DNA of 64,000 nucleotides from Prevotella sp. UBA2742 (GTDB lineage Bacteria; Bacteroidota; Bacteroidia; Bacteroidales; Bacteroidaceae), in NCBI GenBank assembly GCA_002353485.1, contig DEJS01000007.1:37934-101933 (forward strand), read 5' to 3'. Shown piece by piece: positions 34,956 to 41,275 of this stretch (the stretch's first letter is position 1; each line of letters begins with the position of its first letter). Below the pieces are notes generated by a model that saw only the letters and a list, made by a program, of their open reading frames with translations, was not told the DNA's origin and made no database searches. The translations under genes and the position numbers were made by a program.

Positions 34956-35009
34956 GTGAAGGCAAAGTGAAGGCAAAGTGAGAGCAAAGTGAGGGCAAGT
35001 GAGAACAAA
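34956..35009 (+). repeat. Five tandem 11-bp repeats (GTGARRGCAAA) before LUD gene
   Basis: GTGAAGGCAAA (34956), GTGAAGGCAAA (34967), GTGAGAGCAAA (34978), GTGAGGGCAA (34989), GTGAGAACAAA (34999). They end 17 nt before the ATG at 35027 and occupy the promoter/leader position; no TAnnTTTG box is seen between them and the gene. Confidence 0.88.
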
Positions 35010-35026
35010 GAATAGAAAAATAAGGT

Positions 35027-35665
35027 ATGACACCACTTGAAGAAAGAAACCAGAAACTGGCAGAACGGCTGATAAAGAACCTGAACCGCCGCAACATGGA
35101 GGCCTTATACTGTCCTACAGGCGAAGAGGCAGTGAAGAAGGTTTCGGAACTCATTACCGACGGAAGCACCGTGACGTGGGGCGGAACGGCAACCGTCCGC
35201 GACCTTGGTATTCCGGAAGTGCTGAAAAACAGGGGTACGCTCGAAGTCCTCGACCGTGACACTGTGGATACGCCAGAGGCAAAGGAGGCCATGTATCTCA
35301 GGGCTTTCACGGCTGACGTGTATCTGACGAGTGCTAACGCGATTTCAGAAGACGGTGTTATTGTGAATATAGATGGCAACGGCAATCGTGTGGCAGCAAT
35401 CACATGGGGGCCGAAAAAGGTCATCTTTGTTATTGGGCTCAACAAGGTAGCCCAGACTGCAGAGGCTGCTTTGGCCAGGGCGAGGGGTACGGCATCGCCT
35501 ATCAACGCCCAGCGCTTTGACATCAAGACTCCGTGCAGGATAGACGGCATGTGTCATAACTGCAACTCACCAGAGAGCATTTGCAGCTATGTCCACTTTC
35601 TGCGCAACAGCAGAAACAAGGGACGCCACGTGGTAGTGCTGGTCGGAGAGGATTTAGGATATTGA
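35027..35665 (+). CDS. LUD-domain protein (LutC/YkgG-like, lactate-utilisation family)
   Basis: 212 residues, a single LUD (DUF162) domain: TWGGTATVRDLGIPEVL, the YLTSANAISEDGVIVNIDG block and GPKKVIFVIGLNKV are typical. Near the C-terminus there is a Cys cluster CRIDGMCHNCNSPESIC (four Cys), likely a metal or Fe-S site, found in a subset of stand-alone LUD proteins. LutC-type proteins take part in L-lactate oxidation with LutA and LutB, but neither is adjacent, so the role here is open. Tandem 11-bp repeats fill the upstream region. Confidence 0.85.
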   Translation: MTPLEERNQKLAERLIKNLNRRNMEALYCPTGEEAVKKVSELITDGSTVTWGGTATVRDLGIPEVLKNRGTLEVLDRDTVDTPEAKEAMYLRAFTADVYLTSANAISEDGVIVNIDGNGNRVAAITWGPKKVIFVIGLNKVAQTAEAALARARGTASPINAQRFDIKTPCRIDGMCHNCNSPESICSYVHFLRNSRNKGRHVVVLVGEDLGY

Positions 35666-35679
35666 GGGCCAGGAATACG

Positions 35680-35733
35680 CCGATTATCGGCATTTATGAC
35701 TAAGACGGTCGGCCGGACGCGATGAGCGCCGCT
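35680..35733 (+). pseudogene. Relic of a flavin-reductase-like gene, antisense to the EamA 3' end
   Basis: Read on the plus strand this gives P-I-I-G-I-Y-D-stop-D-G-R-P-D-A-M-S-A-A, matching the N-terminal block of the intact flavin reductase at 40371 (LIIGTYDKDGRPNAMNAA). About 41 of 52 bases agree with 40421-40472. It is interrupted by an in-frame TAA and lies antisense over the last codons of the EamA transporter, whose C-terminal tail is encoded by its complementary strand. Interpretation is inference; the fragment is short. Confidence 0.5.
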
Positions 35734-36592
35734 TGCCCAAGACGATTAGCAATACTGCAGAGAGTATGAGCAAGATGCCGATGACAAGTCGGACGGTAAG
35801 TGATTCTTCGAATACCATTACGCCGATGGCTACGGCTGTCAGCGGCTCCAGGGCTCCCATAATGGCAGTAGGGGTGGCTCCTACCTCATGGACGGCTATG
35901 GTCATGAATACCAGCGAGAGAACCGTTGGCACCAGGCCCAGCCAGCAGGCAAAGAACCATGCCCGGGGCGATGGAGGCAGCATCAGGCGTAGGTCGGGCG
36001 ACGTCGTAGAATAGACAGCCAGTGCGAACATGCAGAACAGCAGCACGTAGAAGGTAAGCTTCAGTGATGACATGCGGATGCTCGACTGATTGACCACTAC
36101 GATATATATGGCGTAAGTGAGCGAGGAGACCATCACCAGCAGAATGCCCACGGTACTGAGAGTGACCCCTGTTCCACCGCGATAAAGCAAGGCGATGCCT
36201 GCCAATGCCAGGAGAATGGAATTGACGGTAACCAGCGTGACTCGCTCCTTGAAGAAAGCTGCCATGATGACCGCCACCATCACTGGATATACGAAAAGGA
36301 TGGTGCTGGCGATTCCGGCATCCATGAAGTGGAAACTCTGATAATAGGTAATGCTCGATGCAGCAAAGAGCAGCCCTAAAGAGCCCAGCACCTTTGTCTC
36401 CTGAAGATTGATGCGGAACGACTTACGCTCGGCGACAAGCATAGCCCCCAGCATCAGTACTGCCATCGAGAAACGATAGAACAGGACAGAGGAGGTGTTC
36501 ACCCCTTCTGCATAGAGCGGTAGTGCACCAAACGGATTGGTGCCATAACAGATTGCAGCCAGTATGCCGCAGATGATTCCTTTGTGTTTCAT
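35684..36592 (-). CDS. EamA-family (DMT superfamily) transporter
   Basis: 302 residues, ten predicted spans arranged as two EamA repeats (about 5-140 and 150-285). Typical features are GILAAICYGTNPFGALPLY at the start, ASTILFVYPVMVAVIMAAFF, and GALEPLTAVAIGVMVFEE in the second repeat. It is an inner-membrane metabolite exporter/importer of unknown substrate. The last about 15 residues (RRSSRPADRLSHKC) are encoded opposite a flavin-reductase relic and may be acquired sequence. Ten nucleotides upstream lies a relic of an SMR transporter, another DMT member. Convergent with the LUD gene. Confidence 0.9.
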   Translation of the reverse strand: MKHKGIICGILAAICYGTNPFGALPLYAEGVNTSSVLFYRFSMAVLMLGAMLVAERKSFRINLQETKVLGSLGLLFAASSITYYQSFHFMDAGIASTILFVYPVMVAVIMAAFFKERVTLVTVNSILLALAGIALLYRGGTGVTLSTVGILLVMVSSLTYAIYIVVVNQSSIRMSSLKLTFYVLLFCMFALAVYSTTSPDLRLMLPPSPRAWFFACWLGLVPTVLSLVFMTIAVHEVGATPTAIMGALEPLTAVAIGVMVFEESLTVRLVIGILLILSAVLLIVLGKRRSSRPADRLSHKCR

Positions 36593-36601
36593 TCTAAATA
36601 A

Positions 36602-36700
36602 TTAGCGTCCTTTTAGTCTACCTACGAACACGGCACCGACGGCTCCGATGCCCGTCCATACTGTATAGGCCGTGCCTATCGGGAGTGTCTGCGTGGCTTT
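36602..36700 (-). pseudogene. C-terminal relic of a small multidrug resistance (SMR/SugE-type) transporter
   Basis: On the minus strand the frame ending at the TAA at 36602-36604 reads KATQTLPIGTAYTVWTGIGA and continues V-G-A-V-F-V-G-R-L-K-G-R. The block P-I-G-T-A-Y-x-V-W-T-G-I-G-A-V-G is the highly conserved span-2/loop of SMR proteins (EmrE, SugE). The N-terminal span and the last span are missing, and the sequence upstream is the promoter region of the divergent gene, so this is a truncated remnant. It lies just upstream of the EamA gene. Confidence 0.72.
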
Positions 36701-36776
36701 CCGTTGTTTTTTTCGGACGAGAATCAACTTTTGTTAATTGTTGGCACAAAAGTAGTCAAAATCGGGCAGAAAAGAG

Positions 36777-36784
36777 TAACTTTG
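36777..36784 (+). promoter_or_regulatory. -7 box of the 36824-38381 operon
   Basis: TAACTTTG 39 nt upstream of the ATG at 36824. Frame upstream of that ATG crosses this box and is not used. Confidence 0.6.
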
Positions 36785-36823
36785 CAAGAGAATTTTGCAA
36801 TTAAAACAGAGTTTAAGGAAACG

Positions 36824-37354
36824 ATGAACGAATTTGAAGAAAAACTGCACGGGGACTTGCATCAGTTCCTTCTGTCAATGAAGGAGGTTGACGAACGGCT
36901 ACCAGAGTGTCCTGACGTGGAAGATAAATGGGAGGCGATAGCCAAGGCATACGTTCCCGACGGCATCAGGGAGTTTCAAGACTATCCTTCGGCATCCCTC
37001 GGCTGGATGATGTATATCGGTATGGCCGTGGCAAAACTGTGGGATACGGAATGGGACATCTACTCCAAGCTCGACGACCTCTATGCCTATCTGCGCGACA
37101 AAAGAGGCTACGATTCGATGGACGAATATATCCGCGAAGAAGTGCTGCAATTGACGGGTGTTGACTATACCGTACTGGAGAAACTGGTTGGCGAGTGTGC
37201 GTCACGGGTATACAATGCCCTGATGCACCAGCGCATCGAGCCTGGCACCAAGGAGGCTTTCAACGCCTACGTATCCTGTCTGCATCAGCTCTACCTGATG
37301 GGAGCAGCCATGCAACTGAAGCGTATGGGCTATCACATGACGAAGATGAGTTGA
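36824..37354 (+). CDS. Hypothetical cytoplasmic helical protein
   Basis: 176 residues from the ATG at 36824. No signal peptide or clear membrane span; mostly helical and acidic, with MNEFEEKLHGDLHQFLLSMK at the start and a conserved-looking SLGWMMYIGMAVAKLWDTEW segment in the middle. I do not recognise the family. Its TGA overlaps the ATG of the DUF1294 gene (TGATG), and that gene overlaps the MBL gene by ATGA, so the three are translationally coupled. Confidence 0.7.
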   Translation: MNEFEEKLHGDLHQFLLSMKEVDERLPECPDVEDKWEAIAKAYVPDGIREFQDYPSASLGWMMYIGMAVAKLWDTEWDIYSKLDDLYAYLRDKRGYDSMDEYIREEVLQLTGVDYTVLEKLVGECASRVYNALMHQRIEPGTKEAFNAYVSCLHQLYLMGAAMQLKRMGYHMTKMS

Positions 37355-37635
37355 TGAACGACCAGAGCTTCCTACATATCGCCCTTATTTACCTCGCTGT
37401 CATCAATTTGGTGACTTTCTTCGTGTATGGCATTGACAAGTGGAAGGCGAAGAAGTCCAAGTGGCGTGTTCCTGAAGCTACTTTGCTGGGATTGGCTGTC
37501 GTTGGTGGCAGCATCGGAGCATGGCTGGGCATGAAGACCTGGCATCACAAGACACTTCATAAGAAGTTCAAAGATGGCGTACCGGCCATCATAATCGCTC
37601 AACTTTTAATCGCTGGTTATATTCTCTATCAATGA
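37354..37635 (+). CDS. DUF1294 family small membrane protein
   Basis: 93 residues from the ATG at 37354. Two or three spans; the family signature is present: F-V-Y-G-I-D-K-W-K-A, then WRVPEATLLGLAVVGGSIGA followed by W-L-G-M-K and the HHKTLHKKF motif. Function of the family is unknown. The open frame upstream to 37195 is out of register with the real upstream gene and is ignored. Confidence 0.88.
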   Translation: MNDQSFLHIALIYLAVINLVTFFVYGIDKWKAKKSKWRVPEATLLGLAVVGGSIGAWLGMKTWHHKTLHKKFKDGVPAIIIAQLLIAGYILYQ

Positions 37636-38381
37636 CGCTGACCTACATCTTCCATAGTGGTTTTGTGCTGGAAACAGACAGTGCGATACTGGTGTTCGAC
37701 TACTGGCTGGATCCCAGCCGAGTGATGCCGTCAGTGCTGAAAAGACAGAAGTCGCTGTTTGTCTTCTCCAGCCATTTCCACGAAGACCATTTCACCAAGG
37801 AAATCTTCGAGTGGAGGAGCCTTCGGCAGGACATCACCTACATCCTGAGCAAGGACATTCTCAGACACAGGAGAGCCAATAAGGAGGATGCAGACGTATG
37901 GCTGGCTAAAGGCGGCACATGGAGGGATGAGCGCATCGCCATCTGGGCACTGGGCAGCACGGACAGCGGTGTGTCGTGGATTGTCGAGACGGAGGGACGA
38001 CGAATCTTCCATGCCGGCGACCTGAACAACTGGTATGCGAAGTTTCTGCCAACGGCAGTGCCAGGGCAGAAGATGTACAGTTTCGAGATGGAGGAAGTGT
38101 TTGACCCAATAGCCCACGAGAAGCAATATCTGGGCGAACTGAAGGATATTCGTAAAGTAGCGCACGACTTCGATGTGGTGATGTTTCCCATTGACGGACG
38201 CATCGGCAATGGCTATACCCTTGGCGGGCGACAGTTCATCGAGCGGTTTAAGGTCGGACTCTTCGTGCCGATGCACTTCACTACAGGCTTCGAGTCCGTC
38301 TGGCGTTTCAAGGAGTTTACGGATGAAGCCCACATTCCCTTCTGGGCTATCAGCAGAGAAGGGGAAATGATAGAAGTCTAG
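37632..38381 (+). CDS. MBL-fold metallo-hydrolase
   Basis: 249 residues. Metallo-beta-lactamase fold with the metal motif SSHFHEDHF near residue 40, then FHAGDLNNWY near 133 and MPIDGRIGNGYTLGG-like late block ending with MHFTTGFES (His). It hydrolyses an unknown ester, lactone or phosphodiester, cytoplasmic. The ATG overlaps the stop of the DUF1294 gene by four bases. Confidence 0.85.
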   Translation: MTLTYIFHSGFVLETDSAILVFDYWLDPSRVMPSVLKRQKSLFVFSSHFHEDHFTKEIFEWRSLRQDITYILSKDILRHRRANKEDADVWLAKGGTWRDERIAIWALGSTDSGVSWIVETEGRRIFHAGDLNNWYAKFLPTAVPGQKMYSFEMEEVFDPIAHEKQYLGELKDIRKVAHDFDVVMFPIDGRIGNGYTLGGRQFIERFKVGLFVPMHFTTGFESVWRFKEFTDEAHIPFWAISREGEMIEV

Positions 38382-38394
38382 CAGGATAGTGAAC

Positions 38395-38700
38395 TTATAG
38401 AAAATTGGCGCCTAACTCCTTTTCCGCCATTTCCTTGATTCTGAGAAGTTCCGGATAGTTGTACTTCTTCTCCATCAACAATTGAAACAGACGTGTTGCA
38501 GCCTCGTTTTGCTTGCCCGTATAAAGGTCGGGGTGGCATTTCTTTTTCAGCACGTCGTAGAGGCGTTTTGACTTCTCCCAGTCGTGGGTGATAGACGAGA
38601 AGTCAACGTTAGCCGTCTTGTCCATCACCTCTTGCTTGTACTGCTGCTTTTCCGACTTAGAGCCGAATCTCTGTGTCAGCCACGATAAGATGTTTCCCAT
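38395..38700 (-). CDS. Small J-domain-like protein with HPD motif
   Basis: 101 residues from the ATG at 38700 (a GTG two codons upstream is possible). A region at about 40-95 reads SKRLYDVLKKKCHPDLYTG followed by an amphipathic helix AATRLFQLLMEKKYNYPELL. The His-Pro-Asp between two helices is the hallmark of J-domains that stimulate Hsp70 (DnaK), but the rest is divergent. The same helix/C-x-P/helix pattern is found twice, without HPD, in the protein encoded at 39118..39744. Last gene of a tight five-gene operon. Confidence 0.65.
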   Translation of the reverse strand: MGNILSWLTQRFGSKSEKQQYKQEVMDKTANVDFSSITHDWEKSKRLYDVLKKKCHPDLYTGKQNEAATRLFQLLMEKKYNYPELLRIKEMAEKELGANFL

Positions 38701-38710
38701 ACGCACACTA

Positions 38711-39112
38711 TTATGAATTTAGCAAGTTGATGGTCTCCATGTGGTCAGACAGCTTCCATTTGCAGCCATACGTGGCATTCTCGCCGTGAATCTCCAGTGT
38801 GTCCCATCCTAATACGACGAGGCGTCTCACCAGCTGCTCGTTGCTCAGTATGGTGTTGCCGATGAATATCATCTCGTCTTTAGACAGCAGTCTGCCAGTG
38901 AAGATCTTGATGCGAAAGCCAGAGTACATCCATCTCGAAAAAGCGTGTTTATAGGAGGGGTCGCCACGCGATATGCTGGCTTCAAGCATCGCAGGGGCTT
39001 CACCCATGACGAATGCCTCGCGTGCCGACTCGTTGAAGCTGCGCACAAGACGGTTGCGCTCGCTGCGGTCTTTGAACCAACTCACTATTTTGTTCCAGGT
39101 GTTTGCAAACAT
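38711..39112 (-). CDS. Hypothetical protein of the J-like operon
   Basis: 133 residues, no signal or span. N-terminal basic helix (FKDRSERNRLVRSFNESARE, AFVMGEAP), then a mixed alpha/beta part with a strongly patterned C-terminal segment LSKDEMIFIGNTILSNEQLV and RRLVVLGWDTLEIHGENA. No known family recognised. It sits 10 nt from the J-like gene and 5 nt from the TM/J-repeat gene, so a joint function is likely. Confidence 0.65.
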   Translation of the reverse strand: MFANTWNKIVSWFKDRSERNRLVRSFNESAREAFVMGEAPAMLEASISRGDPSYKHAFSRWMYSGFRIKIFTGRLLSKDEMIFIGNTILSNEQLVRRLVVLGWDTLEIHGENATYGCKWKLSDHMETINLLNS

Positions 39113-39117
39113 AGGGG

Positions 39118-39744
39118 CTAATGATATAAAGTTAAATTTGCTACGATCACAACAATAACAAACAAAATAGCACTTAAAATAATAAGGAACAGTTCTATAA
39201 TGTCAACTTCTTCTTTTTGGGGGGATTTTGTGGTTTTCTTACTATGCCTTGTTGGCTTGTACTCTTCTATCAACTCCTTCGCTTCCCCCTCAATCTCTTC
39301 CAGCGCCAGCACATTATCAGCATTCATCAATACAGCCTGATAGAGCCTGTTGGACAGTTCTAATCGCTCCTTGTTATAGGATTCGCCAGTGAAGTTCTTC
39401 GGATTGCAGGCTGCCGATAGCCTGTCAAAAAGTTCCTCAGTAGAGAATTTGATGCCTAATTCCTCTATTGCTCGCAGACGGAGTTGCTTTAGTTGTTCAT
39501 CTGCTTGTTCATCTGTATGAAGCACCTCAGAATAGAGTTCGTTTGCCTTTGACACCTTCTCTGGCTCGTAGGGATTCATAAAGTTCTCTGGCGCACATCT
39601 TGCCTTCAATTCCGCATGGAGTCCTTGATACCGCCCTCTTATAGGTTGCTTAAACAAAGCCTGAGGCTGCTCGGCATGGATTGTTTCTTCCTTGCCGATT
39701 TCTTCAAAGCTGATATTATCTTCTTGCATAGCCATCTGCTTCAT
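39118..39744 (-). CDS. Tail-anchored protein with two degenerate J-like repeats
   Basis: 208 residues. Two internal repeats, at about 43-98 (LHAELKARCAPENFMNPY then EKVSKANELYSEVL) and about 103-158 (LFDRLSAACNPKNFTGESY then ERLELSNRLYQAVL), share the helix-Cys-x-Pro-helix layout of the HPD protein downstream (KKKCHPDLYTG). In both the HPD is replaced (APE, NPK). A Lys-rich linker (HSKKTTKSPQKEE) leads to a C-terminal span (ELFLIILSAILFVIVVIVAN), giving a tail-anchored topology with repeats in the cytoplasm. Function unknown. Confidence 0.68.
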   Translation of the reverse strand: MKQMAMQEDNISFEEIGKEETIHAEQPQALFKQPIRGRYQGLHAELKARCAPENFMNPYEPEKVSKANELYSEVLHTDEQADEQLKQLRLRAIEELGIKFSTEELFDRLSAACNPKNFTGESYNKERLELSNRLYQAVLMNADNVLALEEIEGEAKELIEEYKPTRHSKKTTKSPQKEEVDIIELFLIILSAILFVIVVIVANLTLYH

Positions 39745-39752
39745 CGTTCAAT

Positions 39753-39989
39753 TTATGCGGCAGAACTTATCTCATAGAGATATTCTGGGGCGAAGTCGGC
39801 ACCATTCTCCCATTCTACGGTGTTGAACTTGATGGAGAAGCGCTTGAAGAAGTTGATGTCCTTCAGAGGGGCAAAGACAGTCCCCTTAAGAGAATCACTC
39901 AGGTCAACGATTCTCCGTTCTCCATTGTTGAACAGCAACAGCAGTTTGTAGCCGTCAATGTATTCTGCCTTTACAACTTCTATAAACAT
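39753..39989 (-). CDS. DUF2442 domain protein
   Basis: 78 residues, a complete DUF2442: KLLLLFNNGERRIVDLSDSL, FAPLKDINFFKRFSIKFNTV and the closing EWENGADFAPEYLYE are the conserved blocks. DUF2442 and DUF4160 genes are commonly adjacent, as here (7 nt apart), and are sometimes suspected to be toxin-antitoxin-like pairs; that role is not established. Confidence 0.88.
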   Translation of the reverse strand: MFIEVVKAEYIDGYKLLLLFNNGERRIVDLSDSLKGTVFAPLKDINFFKRFSIKFNTVEWENGADFAPEYLYEISSAA

Positions 39990-39996
39990 TGTCTTG

Positions 39997-40254
39997 CTAT
40001 TTTAATGGTTCAATCTTATCGAGAGGCTCGCCCTTCTGTGCCTTGTCCCAATTGTTCATCAGTTCGGCACGATGATCATCAAGCCACTCCAGTATCATAC
40101 GTAGTGCTCTTCCGGGCATTTCGCCTCTCACAACACCATCCTTTATGTTCACGATAACTTTATAGTCACCATACCATGCATGGAAATGTGGCGGCTGATG
40201 ATCGGAAAAATTCATCCAGATGTAGATTCCATAAAAGAAACTAATTTGTGGCAT
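39997..40254 (-). CDS. DUF4160 domain protein
   Basis: 85 residues from the ATG at 40254; the frame extends to 40353 through the promoter and is not used. MPQISFFYGIYIWMNFSDHQ followed by P-P-H-F-H-A-W-Y-G is the DUF4160 signature (DHxPPHFHA). First gene of the five-gene operon, with a TATCTTTG box 34 nt upstream. Partner of the DUF2442 gene next to it. Confidence 0.88.
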   Translation of the reverse strand: MPQISFFYGIYIWMNFSDHQPPHFHAWYGDYKVIVNIKDGVVRGEMPGRALRMILEWLDDHRAELMNNWDKAQKGEPLDKIEPLK

Positions 40255-40287
40255 ATTTACGAGGTGCTTATTTTCAATCTTACGGTG

Positions 40288-40295
40288 CAAAGATA
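40288..40295 (-). promoter_or_regulatory. -7 box of DUF4160/J-like operon
   Basis: TATCTTTG on the minus strand, 34 nt before the ATG at 40254; divergent from the flavin reductase promoter 42 nt away. Confidence 0.55.
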
Positions 40296-40337
40296 CGAAA
40301 ATAATCTGAATCGCCAACGGAAATCCAAATAATTTCG

Positions 40338-40345
40338 TAACTTTG
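40338..40345 (+). promoter_or_regulatory. -7 box of flavin reductase gene
   Basis: TAACTTTG 26 nt before the ATG at 40371. No TTTG at -33. Confidence 0.55.
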
Positions 40346-40370
40346 CAGCACATTTTATAAAAGACGGAGA

Positions 40371-40940
40371 ATGATGAAAAGTTTCAAATCAAATGCGTGG
40401 ATGCTTCCACAGCCAGTGCTGATTATCGGCACTTATGACAAGGACGGCCGGCCCAACGCCATGAATGCAGCATGGGGCGGCCAGTGGGATATGCATGAAA
40501 TCATGATTTCGCTCGGCTCTCACCAGACAACGGACAACCTCGCCGTATGCCCTGAGTTCACGGTCACCTTTGCTACCGCTGATACGCTGGTGGCTGCTGA
40601 CTATGTAGGCATTGTCAGTGGAAGAAACACTCCAGACAAGATGCAGAAGACTGGTTGGACCGTCGAAAAAGCGCCCAATGTGAATGCACCTTTGTTCCGT
40701 GACTTCCCGATGACCCTCGAATGTCGTGTGAAGCAGAAGTTGGACGAGTCTGAGACGGGTTACTACCTGATAGCCGAAATTGTAAATATCCTCTGCGCTG
40801 AGCAGTATCTGGGCGAGGATGGCAAGCCCGATGTGGAGTCGATGGACCTCATTACATACGATCCGGTTCACCACAACTACATCAAACTGGGTAACATTGA
40901 GGGCAAGGCCTTCTCTGACGGCAAGCAGTTGAACGGGTAG
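40371..40940 (+). CDS. Flavin reductase family protein (flavoredoxin-like)
   Basis: 189 residues, an FMN-binding split-barrel: PQPVLIIGTYDKDGRPNAMN near the N-terminus, GGQWDMHEIMISLGSHQTTD, and ADYVGIVSGRNTPDKMQKTG, typical of the flavin reductase-like (flavoredoxin) family. It binds FMN and may reduce it or act as an electron carrier; the substrate is unknown. Followed at 2 nt by a truncated zinc-ribbon frame. A second, broken copy of its N-terminal block is at 35680. Confidence 0.88.
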   Translation: MMKSFKSNAWMLPQPVLIIGTYDKDGRPNAMNAAWGGQWDMHEIMISLGSHQTTDNLAVCPEFTVTFATADTLVAADYVGIVSGRNTPDKMQKTGWTVEKAPNVNAPLFRDFPMTLECRVKQKLDESETGYYLIAEIVNILCAEQYLGEDGKPDVESMDLITYDPVHHNYIKLGNIEGKAFSDGKQLNG

Positions 40941-40942
40941 TT

Positions 40943-41044
40943 GTGGCTTGGAAACTGAAATATCGCTGTCGTGACTGCGGCTACGAGGCCGAGGTGTATG
41001 AGGGTCGTGGCTTGTTCCGTCTGCAGATGTTCTACATCGTATAA
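40943..41044 (+). pseudogene. Truncated zinc-ribbon/rubredoxin-like small protein
   Basis: A 33-codon GTG-TAA frame 2 nt after the flavin reductase gene: it reads W-K-L-K-Y-R-C-R-D-C-G-Y-E-A-E-V-Y-E-G-R-G. The single CxxCG knuckle followed by an EVYEGRG turn looks like the first half of a two-knuckle zinc ribbon; the second CxxC pair is missing and the frame ends in LQMFYIV. Likely a truncated gene, though a short functional peptide cannot be excluded. Confidence 0.5.
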
Positions 41045-41114
41045 GCGTTGATTTGAAACGCATGGCATAATAAATCGTCGAGTCCGTCGCTGGGATGTTT
41101 GGCGCTTTAATTTG

Positions 41115-41240
41115 TCAGTCGTTTATGTAGTTCTTTGTACTCATGTCGTAATACAGAGCCTCCAACTCTTGAAGCGTAAGTTTCGCTATACCTATAGATG
41201 TTTCTAATCCACTGTGTCGTCCGTGCCTGTTCTTAATCAT
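41115..41240 (-). CDS. Doubtful 41-codon frame of unknown origin
   Basis: An ATG-TGA frame (starts MIKNRHGRHSG, ends STKNYIND) in the 231-nt gap between the zinc-ribbon fragment and the phosphoesterase gene. The frame remains open upstream into the 3' end of the phosphoesterase gene (ISECHLRDYEQA before the Met), and its amphipathic, protein-like composition suggests a gene relic rather than chance. I recognise no family. Nothing else is seen in this gap. Confidence 0.25.
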   Translation of the reverse strand: MIKNRHGRHSGLETSIGIAKLTLQELEALYYDMSTKNYIND

Positions 41241-41275
41241 GGCTTGTTCATAGTCTCGCAGGTGACATTCTGAAA

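Noticed and set aside
34933..35550. Long minus-strand frame opposite the LUD gene
   Set aside because: Antisense shadow of a well-supported gene; Ser/Pro/Leu-rich composition and the 11-bp repeats give it artificial periodicity.
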